Counted from the first letter of the stretch, positions 24,877 through 38,921 are shown. The stretch is 64,000 nucleotides of DNA from Daucus carota subsp. sativus (GCF_001625215.2 NC_030382.2:36153264-36217263); one strand, 5' to 3'. The notes: generated by a model not told the origin, from the letters alone. Made by a program: numbers and translations.

Positions 24877-27800
24877 ATGGGGAGGTCTCGAAGAGAGTCC
24901 TCGCCGGAGCTCGAGGTTAAGGTCCATAATGGAAAGCCACCAACACCACAAAGGTCTCGCTCACGACGCCCGCCTCGCCCACCCCCGCCAGCTCATTTCG
25001 AGCCATTTAAAAAATGGTTTCCCTGGTTGGTTCCGCTCATAATATTGGCTAACATTGGCCTTTTTATTCTAACAATGTACAAGAATGATTGTCCTCATAA
25101 TTCTGGAAGATGTTTGGGTGCTGATACTCTAGGCAGATATGCGTTTCAACGTACACACGAAAATCCTCTCCTTGGTCCTTCCGCTAAAACGTAATTAAGT
25201 AATCATTTCTATGAAATTATTAGTGATCATCTAGCAAAATTTGATGTTCTTCTTCAACTACAAATTCTATCAGATATTTTTTCCAGGATCAAATGGAATA
25301 TATTTGATGTGATTTGTTTATTTAGGCTACTGAATATGGGGGCAATGCAATGGTCAAATGTGGTTGAAAAGAATGAGGTGTGGCGCATTGCATCTTGTAT
25401 GTGGCTACATGCAGGGGTTGTTCACATTGTTTCGAATATGGTGAGTCTATTATTTGTTGGGATTCGGCTTGAGCAGGAGTTTGGTTTTGGTACGTGTCTC
25501 GGCTTTCTCTCTCAAACTACTACTATGCTTCCACATATTAGCATTCTTTAATTGCATGAGAAGATCTAAAACAACTACGTAACTGAGAACAACACAACTA
25601 TTGTTTAATCTGAAATAACCATTTTAAGCTACTAATATAATTATCTAATAAACAATATAATGAACAATCCTGGGAATAATTTGTGACTAGCAGGTTATTA
25701 TAATTGTTACATGTTTAACTGTTCAATACAGAGTTCGAAAGTGTTTATCTATCATATATGTAATGATTTTCTTAAATATTCCCACATAACAAGACCACCT
25801 TCAGGGTTAATGTTAACTCGGGTTTTCTGTGAAGATAGAGTAATGTGCTCCCTGTTATAATTGGGCTTTGATGCACCTTGCATTCTTAACTATGCATACA
25901 GTGAAAGCCTAAGCTTGATCCTCCCTATATCATAACATATGTATGGTGGAAATGTCATAATAGATTATGGTGGGCAACCTAAATAGCTTCTCAAACAATC
26001 AATCTTTTCTACAAGCACCTCTCTTGACTAATTCAGCACTGATCAAGTATGTTTGATCATACTTAACACAACACTAGCGATCAAATCTTTCTTGCAATCG
26101 GTCTCCTCTACCTCGAAAATCTTTCCAATAGCTTAAGCTAAATATAAATTGTTTTCTTTAAACATTTGCTTGAATTCTAGAGCTTTGTTTGTTTACTTTT
26201 TGAATCCAAAATCATTAATTAGATTATAACGAAAGAACTTTGTTAAAGCTCGCGAGACATCCTCCATACTGTCAACCTTCCACAACAAATCTTGAAAAAA
26301 ATGAGGGAAATTCTTACTAATAAGCTCATCATCCGGGTAGTGAAACCCTCTAGTACATACATGTAATTGGAAAAAAACTCGTGCCTCCATTTTAGCCCGT
26401 CGAGAATTGGGAAGCAACAACAGATGTCGATGTTTCAACTGATACCAACACATTGTTTAGTCCTTTCTATAAACTCTGAATGTTGAAAATAGACGATTCT
26501 CCCAGAGTTATAATTGATGTCTGGATAAAGGTTTATCATAAAGACAACCAACATTAAAGACCTTTTGAATCACTAGTTGGAATATCATTTAAAAACCTAA
26601 AGTAGCAACATTTTCTTTAATAAAAACCTAATTAACATCACAAGATATGCAATGTAAATTGGAAAAAGCAAGTATCTCACGCTTAACTGCTACAAAGATG
26701 CAAGGACTAAGGAAGATTATTGATTGCAAGCTCAAGAATTCATGTGGGTCAATCATGCTATTATAGTAATACAAGTATAAATATCTGTTGCAGTGATTTT
26801 ATGTAAAGTTCGTTCTCAGGGAAGGACTGAATACAATATCAAACCAAGTTTATTATTCCTTTCTATTTAGAAATTTTAGAGAAAAGTTGTGTTTTTACTA
26901 TCAACTAAATTGAACTTATAAAGCAATTAAAAGTGTGAATTAACGATGATAAAAAGCAATCCAAGAATTAGGTTTCTTTGCTGGCTACAATGAATGTCAA
27001 TTAATCGTGATATGCAAGTCCCTACTCTGCTAAAAACAATCCTTCTATTGATTATAATGTTCTCTCCCAAGATACAAAATAATACCTATAATTTAACCTT
27101 GAAATCACTCCCATGATCAATCAAAACCAAATTATAAACTATCACGAACCCAGGATTTTCTGTTTCACAACTCACCTAATAATCTCCCGATCAATTAATT
27201 GAGTTATGTATGTCATATCATGTACAAGAGATATAAATCCTCTCCCGATTCATTATAAATTCTACAAATATGATTACAGGTTCACGACTCCTATAATCGT
27301 GTTAAGCGCTCAATGACAGATTAGCATACATAGAGAAATCACAATATCATATCAAACAAACATCTTAAGCCAACAAATACTCCCCAATCCTCGGATTAGA
27401 GGATTAGTTACCCATAACAATTAAAGAAAACACGAATATATATATCACTGAAATCATGTCATAAGAGTACAAGGGTAAAAAAATTACAACTTGACGAATT
27501 CTCTCGAACTTGGACTGAATCCCTTCAATCTTTGCTCAAGTTATCTCCCAAAGTTCTCTCTATCTCTCTCCAATACACACAATATTCGATATATCTTTAA
27601 TAATATAAAACCCTAATAATAATAGTGTTTTCAATGGTTTCCTTGAAAAACAAATCCAATTTCCTAAAACAAGTTGGATTCTGAAAAGAAATTCGTAGGC
27701 TGACTTTCAGGCCTGATTCTAGGCTGCTTCATTTGTCTTTAGATATCTGGACCACTTTAAACTTGTAGAAAATTTCTATATCTTCGCGTGGGCTGTTGAA

Positions 27801-28021
27801 TCGCCCAATTCTGACGTCCGAAACTCAAGTTATGGTCCAAATAAGATTTGCTTCGCAGGCTATCCATAAAATCCGAATTTTCATCTGATTAAACCCAAAT
27901 AAACTTGATTTAATCCAAATTTAGGAATATTTATTTTCCTGCCATTAAACACTTAAAATCAAATAGTAATTACCCGATTATTTACAAAATACTACAATTA
28001 TGGGAATAAAATCATATAAAA

Positions 28022-28056
<35 letters not shown>

Positions 28057-29939
28057 ATATATCATATCTTTATTGTTGACCATTTGCATCTTATATGATC
28101 CGGTGAATATAAAATCAAAACTTTGTTCATACAGTTCACAAATGGCAACATGGGTTTGTTTTGCAATGACTTTCATTCTGCATCAGCCACCAGTGGCGGA
28201 TGCAGAATTTTACCAAAGGGGGGGCTTGGCGGATGCAGAATTTTACTAAAGGGGGGGGCTTCACTAATATTAAAAAAAGTTAAAAAAAAAAAGTCTTAAA
28301 TATCTCAAATACATAATATTGAAGAATAATGAAAGAAATTGTAGAAGCTTTGCGTGAGTAGTGAATGTGAACCCCCTGGTCAGGAGCAACAGACTAGCGC
28401 AGCAGTGAAGTCTGAAGAATGAAGAGGTACAGAGCAGGCACAATCTGTTTTAATTCACAAGCAACAGCAAGGGGTTTAAGTGTATTACGCTAGTATTTTT
28501 GTTTGAAGAGTGGGCTGGGCTAATCATATAAAGGACTGAGCTGAAATTTGTTGGGTGGGCTGACTTGTAAAACCCTAAAAATTTTACACTGATATATGAA
28601 TTTACTATGGGCTCAGGGGTGGGCTTAAGCCCCCTGAGCCCCCCTTTTGTATCCGCCTCTGTCAGCCACCCAAAATCTTAAATTGTTACACTACCTCAAT
28701 TATATTAATACCTCAATCAAATTATTTTATTAAAAAAATAAAATCACATAAGCCCCCTTCTTGAAGAATGACCAAACAAATCATTGACATGCTATTTTAT
28801 ATTTTGTATTGTATTTAATTATGATTCTTATTATGCTTTTGTTTCCTAATTGATGATAGGAACTTTGATTGTTGTATCTTTATACTTCACTCTATTGTTA
28901 CCGTATACATGTTTTTAGTTTTTTTTGTTTATAATTATGATTTTCTTACTTGTATCGTCATTTTCTGAAACTACTTTATTTCTTCAACAGTGCGAATAGG
29001 ATTGTTGTATCTTATATCTGGAATCGGAGGAAGCATATTATCATGCTTATTTATCCGTAATACAATTTCAGTAGGAGCATCTGGTGCGTTATTTGGATTG
29101 CTCGGGTCCATGCTTTCAGAACTTCTTACAAACTGGACAATATATGCCAACAAGGTACCGTAAAACATATGGTCCAATAGCTTGCTAATATTATTCTATT
29201 ATTTATTCATCTATTTATGCAATTTACGTTTCTTAATCAGTTTGGAGCATTACTTAGCCTTGTTTCTATCATCCTGATCAATATAGCTGTGGGAATTCTT
29301 CCTCATGTGGACAATTTTGCACATCTAGGAGGTTTTCTTACAGGATTTCTTCTTGGCTTCATTCTTTTAATCCGACCACAGTACGGATGGGTTAACTACA
29401 AAAGTGCTCCACCCGGTTACCATGCTTCTAAACCCAAATCCAAATATAAGTCGTACCAGGTGGTATTATTGGTGTGCTCCATTTTAGTTCTTATCGTGGG
29501 GTTAGTATCAAATTTTTGTTGAATAAAATTTTATTTTGGTAAACTTTTATCTAATCATTAGATTTTTGAAATAGATTTATAGGTGCACTAGTGTCTCTCC
29601 TTGAAGGTGTTAATGGTAATGACCATTGTTCCTTTTGCCATTATTTGAGCTGTTTCCCTACCCCTCTGTGGAAATGTGATGATCGTTGCACGGTAATAAA
29701 ATTAACAAATGAATATTCACTATTGTGTCATCTAATAAGTTATTAGTATCTTATCCACAATAAAATTGATTATATAATTCTTTTAATCATGCTAATGAAA
29801 TGTGTTATTACAGGCTCAACACACAGAAAACGAAGTGATTTTGATGTGCCTTGGCAATGGAAAGAGTGGAAATTACACATTGTCGAGTCAAGACACAACT
29901 TCAGAAATGGCCGAGCTTTGTACTAGTCTATGTCGTTGA
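24877..29939 (+). CDS. RBL: Rhomboid-like serine protease
   Basis: Six exons join in phase into 381 aa: 24877-25190, 25326-25489, 28991-29154, 29241-29500, 29575-29692 and 29814-29939. The cytosolic N-terminus is basic and Pro-rich ([12 protein letters not shown]). The first membrane helix lies at about residues 48-66 ([17 protein letters not shown]). Exon 2 carries the rhomboid WR motif and loop ([14 protein letters not shown]). Catalytic Ser190 is in [12 protein letters not shown] and catalytic His242 in VDNFAHLGG, followed by GxxxG-type helices. The last exons give a Cys-rich luminal tail ([18 protein letters not shown]). Plant relatives (RBL1/2/3 group) are intramembrane proteases of the secretory pathway. 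The acceptor at 29575 was chosen over 29583 because it restores frame and gives [10 protein letters not shown]. The second intron is 3.5 kb and contains a hAT-like MITE. Confidence 0.93.
28024..28053. repeat. (AT)n microsatellite
   Basis: About 15 AT units inside the long rhomboid intron. Confidence 0.95.
28191..28661. mobile_element. hAT-like non-autonomous element (MITE)
   Basis: The left end CAGTGGCGGATGCAG and the inverted right end CAGAGGCGGATACAA are hAT-type termini. A perfect 8-bp duplication TCAGCCAC lies at 28183-28190 and 28662-28669. The left end contains a short internal duplication of GGCGGATGCAGAATTTTAC with G runs. No transposase is encoded. Confidence 0.88.
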
Positions 29940-32900
29940 TACTTTACATGCAGTTTTGCATATGTTAAGATCAGCTAAGTCACACACGAGTAGAACAACA
30001 ATATGGCGTTCAATTATTCTTTTATAAAATCATATATACAATTATTTCCTAAGTAGTTAATGGACCAAAAAACACGCGACTATAGATAGGCAGAGAGATA
30101 TGTCGTAGAGTTAAACAATGTTGTGATTTACAAAAAATATACATTTAGGCTAGTTAGTTTTTTTTCTCAAGTCGATAAATTTTAATTATTACATGTTTAA
30201 CATTTAGGGATGTATCGTGTAAATTACAAATTTTAGCCAGTTTGATGATTTTGCTAGTTAACTAGTTATTATACATAATTTCATATTAATTATTTATTTA
30301 AGTCATAACAATTCAATTTGAGCTCGAATGCATAGTCATGGTAGAAATTTGTCACATGTATAATTTATTATGAGTAAGGTTTTGTAACAAAAATTATTAT
30401 AAAAAGGATAAAAAAGATATAAAATTCAAAAATTCATACATTAAAACAATAAAATACAAATTTAATTAACAGAAGAACACCTATATTAAATTCTCATACA
30501 ATATATATATTTTTATGTCTTAGAACCATTAATCATATATAATAAAGAAATACTGATACATCAAACGATAATAAAAAAATTTACTCGATAAAGAAACCGG
30601 AATGTAATCCATCATATAATATAAATATTTTTATGTCTTGAAATAATAACTTTATGTAAATAACAATATAATCATTTGATTATTAAATGAGTTAAAACTG
30701 ATTCTGATAACTACTTCATCTTTTGCTTCCAGTTTGACATTGCTTGAATACAATATATAGAGCTTTGTTCTTGTTTTCGCATGGCATTGTCTTGCTACAA
30801 TACATCTTCACTGGTGTATCTTTTCAAAGTCCTCGTTACATTCTAAATGTCACCAAACTCACCTTCATGGTTGAATTATGATGTACACAATTTTCATGAT
30901 CACAATAAGACTGATTGATTATTATGAGATTTTTCGAATTTCTAACAGTAATTTTCTGATTAAATCTTATGTTCCTAACATATCCTTTTTTTCTGCCATA
31001 TTTTAATTTTAACATTGTTGATCGTGTTCATTAACATAATATTTACAATTTCGATAGCTCCGTCTTTATTACATTATCGTCATGCTTTCCTAAACCCATG
31101 CGCACATACCTCCATATACAATATTTTTAGTTCTCACATTCTTATATTCATGTCCAATGGATGTACAGTCATCATGTGTTTCTATGTTAAAATACAATGT
31201 TGAATGTGTACATCAGTGACCTATCTTTATCTACTAAAGGCACCAAATTTCATTTTTGTCCATGTAAAGGCAAGTGAATGAAGTTATCCAACTATCACAA
31301 TTTTCAGAACCACGACTCTGGTTTATATATATGAGCTAATTTTATCAACTTTCACGATTTTCGACTTACATTGACAATAATGAGTCTGAAACACATAATT
31401 TGGAAGAAAGTACATGACAGTAGTGAAGAAGATTATTCATGTTGTCTCACATAATTTTAACAAAATTCGTTTATTGTTTTTACACTCCAAGAAACAGGAA
31501 TAATTGTGATAAAATTAAAACAACAAAATCGACACCATTCCACTAACTATGACAAAAAATTTCAATCGCAAATACAATGTCACAAATTCACTATTTCTGT
31601 CAAAAAAATTTACTCCCTCACAAATTCTAAATGACCCCACTTTAAGATTGAAAATACAAGGATATTTGTGATAGGTAACACTGTCACAAATATTAATTTA
31701 GACGACAAAATTATTATAGAAAAATCCGTCACAAGTGTTAAAACAATCTAGTTTTTGTAAGGAATAATGTGTCACCGAATTTTACTAATTTTTAAAAGGA
31801 AAAAAATGAGAATAAAAACACTAATAAATACATAAATATGTAATATAATTGTAATTCATTCTACTTTTTTGAAAAAACTACTATATAAATTATATGAATA
31901 TTCATCAAAGAAAAAATCATATACGAAAAAGATAAATTTAGATAACACATGATATTTCAATAGTACAAAAGTTTTCAATGTTTATCAAAGTAACAAAAGT
32001 ATAGTATCACCATGTTACAGTTGGGAAACCAGATACATAACATAAAATCTAAAAAAATGATCCCAACATTACCTCAAATTTATTTGACCAGCTTGAATGT
32101 GAGTGAACATTAAGAGAATTACACGCACAAGCTAAGCTCTGTCATAGTTTCCTTGTTCAGAGGTGGTTAGGTGGCAGATCACACTCCGCCACTACTGTTG
32201 ATTGTTCAAAGATATTAATATACTCAAGTACAAAATCAAACTCCTCCGTATGAGCACGTGCATATGTTATAGTATTACCCACTGTCTGAATTACAAAGTC
32301 ATGTCATGTCAAGAGACCTACCATTAGTGGAAGCACCAAATTTATCATCCTCGTGACGCCTTTTGTGCTCAATTGTTGTATGTGTGTGTGTAAAATTACA
32401 GATAAAAAAGAAAATCTTAATCAAGATAAACAAACACACACATATATTAAAAAATTAACACCAATCAAAGAGCTATGTAAATAACTATTGAAAATCAACC
32501 AATTTATTTAGTCTACAAACCGCACAGCAAGAAAATTCGGATTTAACTGGTAATTTTACTGGTGTATTTTGCTCCATTTAATATCATAATTTTAATTCAA
32601 TTTGTCAATGAATACGAAAACTACAAATGTTTGTAGTCTGGGAAACAAATATACTCTACCATCTTTTTAGCTTGCTAGCCAACAATCAAAAAAACAAAAA
32701 TGAACCTTCAACATTCTTATATTACACAACATTTAGGGTATGCCTGAGATTGTTGTTATAAATTGTTGCGCTGTCAAGAAAAAAATGTCGTCGTAGAATT
32801 CAGAAAACTGTTTGATAATTTTTATGATATATGGTTATTTTGAGTTATAATATAAAAAAATAATATTTTTTTGTGAGATTTGATAGTGAAATTTGTAACA

Positions 32901-33240
32901 GCTTCCTGAAAAATCTGAAACACGATTTTTTTAAAGTATGGCAGATCTGCTTTCTCTAAAAATGACTTTCCGGCTAAAAAATGTTGTTCCTGAAAACTAA
33001 TTTTTGATTGACGTCTGTTTTTTGGTAAAAAAATAAAACTGTTATTGTTGTCTGCTATCAAACACCAAACAGGACCGTGCTCGATTGACTCGTAGCATCC
33101 GCAATGTACATGGAATATATTTAGGGTAAAATTTGAGCAAATAATTAATAAAAAAAAGATATTCCGGTGTACTCATATCATATGTATATGGCAATCTATC
33201 TTCATATTACATATATCTCAGCTGCTTCTGCCGCCTCAGA
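29940..33240. other. Intergenic between the rhomboid and DCD genes
   Basis: 3.3 kb of AT-rich DNA with the rhomboid 3' UTR at its left end and the DCD promoter at its right. The only element I can name is a weak CACTA-like piece at 31493-31761. A (GT)5 run lies near 32381-32391. The open frames at 31015-31203 and 32822-33061 show no domain and have no supporting splice context. Confidence 0.5.
31493..31761. mobile_element. Possible CACTA-derived short element
   Basis: Begins CACTCCAAGAAACAGGAATA, close to the CACTACAAGAAA ends of plant CACTA elements. The interior carries repeated GTCACAAAT and CGTCACAAG subterminal-type words. The right end (TAGTTTTTGTAAG) only partly mirrors the left, and I could not fix a 3-bp duplication. 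Confidence 0.4.
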
Positions 33241-33300
33241 TCTCTTATAACATCCCCCGATTCATACATACATATCATCTTTCCGATTCAATTCAATCAG

Positions 33301-33659
33301 GTTTGTTCAATGTTAATTGTTGCCATCTTTTTGCCCCAATTTACTTTTCTCTAAACCTAGGGTTTTTTTATGTTACAATTAAATTGAATTCTATGTTAAT
33401 TTTTGTTGATTCTGTGAATTTCATTTGATTGTATGTTTATTAATTTAATTCGATTATGTTGCTGAATCTCTGATTGTTTTTTGTTGGTGATGTGTTTTAA
33501 TTTGATTCGTAAGTGATTTTATGTGTGTGAATTGGGGGGTTCTTATAGGTTGTTGAAAGTGGTTTTTGAGATTGTTTTGATAAATAAATTAAGTAGTTTG
33601 TTTTTTTGCGACTTTTTGTTCATTGTATTATTAATAGGTTTTTTTTCGAGTAATAAGGA
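33301..33659 (+). other. Probable 5' leader intron of the DCD gene
   Basis: A donor AATCAG|GTTTGTTC at 33301 follows a pyrimidine-rich leader (33240-33300). The intron-like interval is T-rich, with possible acceptors at about 33637, 33650 and 33657, just before the ATG at 33687. Which acceptor is used cannot be told from sequence. Confidence 0.5.
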
Positions 33660-33686
33660 AGTGGGGTTTTGGTTTTGGTGGTAAGG

Positions 33687-36600
33687 ATGGCGGATGTGGA
33701 AGACCATGGTGATGACGATTTGTTGGGTTTGGAGGAGACTGTTGTTTTGGCGACGGATAATTTGGGTTTGACTGAGTTTGTTGATGGAGACCAAGTTGTA
33801 GATGAAATTGAGGAGAATAATGGTGGCCGAGTTGTCGGTGAAAATGAGGAGTATATTGGCGACCGAGTTGTGGGTGAAAATGAGGGGAATAACCGGGACC
33901 AAATCGTGGCTGAAAATGAGGAGAATAATGGGGACCTAATTGTGGCTGAAAATGAGGAGAATAATGGCGACCAAGTTATGGGTGAAAATGAGGAGAAAAG
34001 TGGCAACCATTTAGTGCTTATTGAAGAGGGAGGAAAAGGTAAAGAAGTGGAGGAAGATCCGGTGGAGGAGGAAGTACTTGCTGAAGAAGGAAAAGATGGT
34101 GAAGTAGTTGGTAAGGATGAGAAAAAGAGTGAAGAAAATGGAGTGATGGCAGTAGAAAAGAATGGAGGTTTAGAAACCGAAGCTGATAAAACTGGAGAGG
34201 AAGCTTTAGAAAAGGATGTGGAAGGTGTCAAAAAAGAAGCTGCTGCTGATGCTAAAGGCGCAGAAAATAGTGAAAAGAAAGTAGATGAGAACTCACCCCA
34301 GAAGGGGAGAAAGCCGAAGAAACGTATCAGAAAGAAGAAAGGTGCGCAAGGGGTTTTAAAGGCAGTAAGCAAAGATGAAGAGAAGCCAGAGTCCTCTGCA
34401 CAGAAAAAGGTTGTGAAGACGGTTGTAAGCAAAAATGAAGATAAGCCAGAGACTTCGGGAAAGAAAAAGAAGTCAAAGAAGGTGGAAAGTATGGGGATGA
34501 TTTTTATGTGCACCTCACAGACTAAAAAGGATTGTTACCGTTACAAGTTGCTTGGACTACCTGCTGGAAAGAAAGAACTCGTAGAAAAGATTTATAAAGG
34601 AATGCGACTATTTTTGTTTGATTTGGATCTGAGGTTGCTGTATGGGATATACAAAGCTGCAGCACCTGGTGGTACTAACATTGAACCAAAGGCTTTTAAG
34701 TCTGCCTTCCCGTCTCAGGTCAGTCTGTTCACAAAATGCCTGCCCTAACGTGGAAATAATATTGGTAAACCTACGTCTACAGTAAGCAAACGAGTAGCTA
34801 TGAAATTGAATGGCAGAAAAAATATACAATCTTAGGTAGTACTGACACAGAAATGTTTGCTATTCAGACTCTGCACTCTAATTTAGATGGTTACTAATGT
34901 ATGCTACTAGATTCTGGGATCTTGATGTGAGAGAGTGTACATATTGAAGTTCTAAATTGAGACCCTCATAATTAGAATACTGATGATTCGCTCTTACTTA
35001 TTGCAAGTATTCTTTTTGGTAAAGAGGGACTATATTAGGTTAGGTTTTTTTTTCATCTAATATTTGGTTCATTGTGTTTTTTAATTAAATCCTATATTTC
35101 ATTTAGTACAAATTCCTGTACTGGTACAGTAAATGAGCTTCTGTCACAGAATTAGCAAGCTCATTTTGAGAGGGCTCAGTGTGACTTTTGCTAACTATGG
35201 ATGGTACAAATTGATTTAATATACTATCTACTAGCTGGTTTTACAGTTTTTGGACACTTTAAGTCTAGTTCATCTGCTTTGTAAGTGATCCTTTGCTGTT
35301 TAAGCTTTTTTTCTAGAAAAAAAAACACACTATGATATCGGTACAAATTGATTTAATTCATTATCTACTAGCTGTTACAGTTTTGGACACGTCGGGTCTA
35401 GTTCGTCTGCTTTGTAAGTGAATTTTTGCTGTTTAAGCGTGGGTTATGATAAATTATGTATTCATCTAGCTTAAACTTAAAGAATTGTCCTGCTTTGATT
35501 TCTTAACTTGGATGCTAGTTAATGTTAGTTTGTCCAAGTTCCTGTTTCAGAATTCAGTGAGTTGGTGTCCAAAGATGTAAAGAAACAGATAGTATAAGTG
35601 ATCATAAAAGGGATGCATATTTAGCTTGTAGCTTGTGGTCCGTTTTAGAGGGTAGAAAATTTCTATCCTTTGATTAGTTCACTCTTGTGGTCTTTAATAA
35701 GAGCACTACCTCCCTCTGATATGTTGTTCCTATTCTACTCGCATTAGTTATATTTAAAAGTGTACTTTTAACCTGGTGAGGTCAATTGTTAGCTGGATAA
35801 GTTTTCTCAAGCTTTTCTCATAAAGTGTTTGAATTTTAGATACTGGGAAAATTTCAGCACCTTGTACAGATAGATTTAGAAGTTGTCTTGTCTATTAGCA
35901 ATTGACTGTGTTGGTCACTCACTTTCATGTTTCCAGTATTATGCATGTTTTCCATCTAGTAACTTTCTTCTGTTTCTGCTGGTTCAACTAACTATCCTGT
36001 TGCATAATGAAAAGTGAAACAAGGGAGCCTGTAGCATCATTCTACAAGCCATTTCACTCATGTGTTTGGTAGCAAGCCCCTGTTTCATAATTAGGACAGT
36101 ATCAGATACAGACTTACAGAGAATAACTATATCTGAAAAGAGTGTTGCCTTCATTATTCAAATGTATAAGATTGTAAATATGTATTAGTGAATATAACAA
36201 ACTGATGCTGCTGCACATGTCAGTTGTTATATAAAGTTTTATTTTAACAGTCAGTTGTTTTCTAGGTTCGATTTACTGTTTTGGAAGACTGCTTGCCATT
36301 AGCTGAAGAAAAATTCAAGGAGGCCATCAAAGAGAATTACTATTCTAGGAATAAATTTGATTGTCAACTGAATTCTGAACAGGTTTGTTCCTGTATTCTA
36401 TGAAAAAGTTGATGTCACTGCCTGTGTAGGACTCATTGCTTTTGCTCTTCGTGCTAAATAATGGTTTATAATATTGCTTAAAATAGGTGAAAAGGTTGTG
36501 CAAGCTCTTTGTTTCTGTTAGCAAAGGCTCTGCTCTCCAGAAGATCAATAGAAGTCCTGTAGTAGGACGTGCATCTGAGGGTCTGAAGCAGCAGCCCCGT

Positions 36601-37485
36601 GATGAAAAGAGGGGTTTGCAAAGAGGACGTGCACCTGATGGTCTGAAGCAGCAGAGCCGTGATGAAAAGAGGGGTCGCAAACGGCGGGATCGTGATGAAG
36701 GGAGTAGTCGCAAACAGCGAGATGAAGAGCGAGGTCGTAAACGTCGTGGTCGACGTGAAGAGAGAAAATCTCCACCTAGACAGGAGCAAAGACACCATGA
36801 GCGTCCCGTTATGTATGCCAATGAAGTTTCCTACTCACAAGTAGCACCGCTGCACGGGGGTTACCAGTTACCTGCTCCAGTATATGCTTATGAGAGAACC
36901 TTGGACTCGAACTCTTACAGACGGGAACCAGTATTAGAGCATCGCGGTCTTCAGATTGTAGATCGGGCACCAAGGCATTATGACGAGACTAAAAACATCG
37001 ATCCCTATATATCATATAGAGAAAGAGAAGCTCCTTCATATCGTAGACCAATTTATTCTTCAGTCTCAGAGCGAGAGTATTATACTCCTGCAGTCTTGCC
37101 TGCTGCATATCTTCCTGCAGGAAGAAATTCTGAGCGCCAGACTACCTCTGGTCTACGAGATTATTATCAACCAGGAACTTTACCTTCTGAGTACCTTCCC
37201 TCGCGCAGAGAGATTGAGTACCTTCCCTCGCGAAGAGAGGTTGAGTACCGTACTACTGCAGAACTCCCAGCAGAGTATCATTCTACTAGAGCCTTGCCGG
37301 CGGAGTATCATGCATCAAGGAGTTTACTAGCAGAGTATCGTGCTGCAGGATTACCAACTGAAGACCTTGCTCCGGCAAGCGCCTCAAATGGATACCATCA
37401 GGCACGTCCTGCAATGGAGTATCGTTCTTCTGGAGGTGGATTGCGTGATTACCATTCTCTGCAAACCACAGCTCGGTATAGGTAG
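33687..37485 (+). CDS. DCD-domain protein with acidic repeats and Arg-rich tail
   Basis: Three exons in phase: 33687-34718, 36266-36382 and 36487-37485, giving 715 aa. Residues about 1-265 are acidic and low in complexity, with degenerate 12-residue units of the type [12 protein letters not shown], then Lys/Glu-rich sequence ending in basic KKK clusters. Residues about 269-395 are the Development and Cell Death (DCD) domain, with [36 protein letters not shown] and [17 protein letters not shown] across two introns. The tail is first Arg/Asp-rich ([20 protein letters not shown]), then Tyr-rich with repeated [11 protein letters not shown] units. DCD proteins of plants respond to stress and hormone signals; the exact role here is unknown. 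The ATG at 33687 is the first in frame after the leader intron. Confidence 0.9.
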
Positions 37486-38921
37486 TTGTATAGAGTCCAG
37501 TTTCTGAATCAGTTGAATTCTCCGTTCCTACAGGAAGATTATGGTTGAGCGGACAATATATCCCAAGTCATGTTTAGCAGCTTGTATTCCTTTTAACATG
37601 CTTCTTTGCAACTTGTCCTGAAATCTTCTGGCGTCGAGCATGCTATCGCCTCAATAACTTATAGTTCTATTCTCAATCCCTTATTTTTTTTTCTTCTTTT
37701 AATTGGATACTGCGCCGTCTTCTGGCATACTTGTTGGGAAACCTGTCCTGGAGAGGGTTGGCCTTCAAATAACATGGCAATTGATCCTTCAGTTTCACTT
37801 TTTTCTCCCTGTGGATTTGCACAATTTTTTGTCATGTTTTGTTTGGATGCTTGTGTTTTTGACGGTTTGTTGATGTTGAGAACATTCTGTAGACAGACGT
37901 GATTAGATATCAATGCGGTATAGTTTATTTTTGGTATGCATTTCAGTTCTTGCCCGATAAGGTTTCTTGAAGGGGCTAATAAATGCAGCTATGGACAAAT
38001 TCCATAGTTGGCTGCAAAGCATACGGACTAAACATTAAAGTTTAGGCTGTGGCAGCCAGGAGTATTCATTGCCCAAAGCCCTACTGCAGTTGATTCTTGC
38101 GGAGAGGAGATTACCACCTTGATACATCTTTGCACTTTTTGTACTGATGTTTATATTTGCAAGATCTACCTGCTATTAGGGATTGTTGGTTTGGAAAGAT
38201 GTGCATAAATTAAATGTATGTTAAAATAAATAGTCCAGTTGATTTTAGAAGTCAGACCTACTAGGAGCAATATTAAGATGTGTGATAAACCTTGGTTTAG
38301 AAGAGATCTGTATAGAGTTATAGACCTATAATTATGTTGACGCAAATACTTTAGGTAGTTAGGATCTAAATGAGAGTTGTTACTCTCTCTAAACTAGAGT
38401 CCTAAAACGTCACTTACCGGTGGTTCTAAGAGATCTGATAAATATAACAGTATTTTTTAGTTAGGTGATAGGTTTTCTATTGTCCTCCCGTCTCTTTAAT
38501 AATGATGACTTTATGCATGTACAAAATTCTTCGCTAATCAAAATCTCCCGCCTTGGACGAACATAATGAACTTGAATATGTTGATTCTTTATCGGAGGAG
38601 TGAGGGGACACAAAAAATGCGATCAAATAATGAAAAGGAACCAGACTTTCAAATTGTAGGCATATGGTTTGTTGGATTTTCAATATTCTTCTAGGAAGGT
38701 GCCATATAGCCATAGCTTTTTATGCTAAATGCAATTTAGCTGGGGCCTTGGGGCCAACTTAATTTGTGATGCTCCCGTTGGTATGCACATATCTGAAGCC
38801 CGCAATATTTGCAATCATTTTTTTCCTAATTATGTTTCCATGAGATTAAACATTTATACTGACCTTTCATTAGCTCATTTTATTTGTGCTTACTTTGGCA
38901 GAGATGATCATTAATTTGTTA
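37486..38921. other. 3' flank of the DCD gene
   Basis: It contains the 3' UTR and downstream DNA. The open frames here (for example 37606-37902) are short and have no domain. No gene is supported. Confidence 0.5.

Larger units (their letters stand above)
25490..28990 (+). other. Long intron 2 of the rhomboid gene
   Basis: A 3.5 kb intron bounded by G|GTACGTG and CAACAG|TG. It contains a TA microsatellite (28024-28053) and the hAT-like MITE at 28191-28661. A minus-strand open frame at 26193-26453 (86 aa) matches nothing I recognise. The stretch 26800-27960 looks like ordinary AT-rich repeat-derived DNA; no domain is visible. Confidence 0.7.

Noticed and set aside
26193-26453. 86-aa minus-strand frame in the rhomboid intron
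   Set aside because: No recognisable domain, no promoter or splice partners; chance cannot be excluded.
33620-34513. 297-aa minus-strand open frame
   Set aside because: It is antisense to the acidic repeat exon of the DCD gene; the Ser/Phe-rich composition is the mirror of Glu/Lys codons. No domain and no splice context.
36345-36821. Minus-strand Arg/Ser-rich frames
   Set aside because: Antisense of the Arg/Asp-rich repeats of DCD exon 3.
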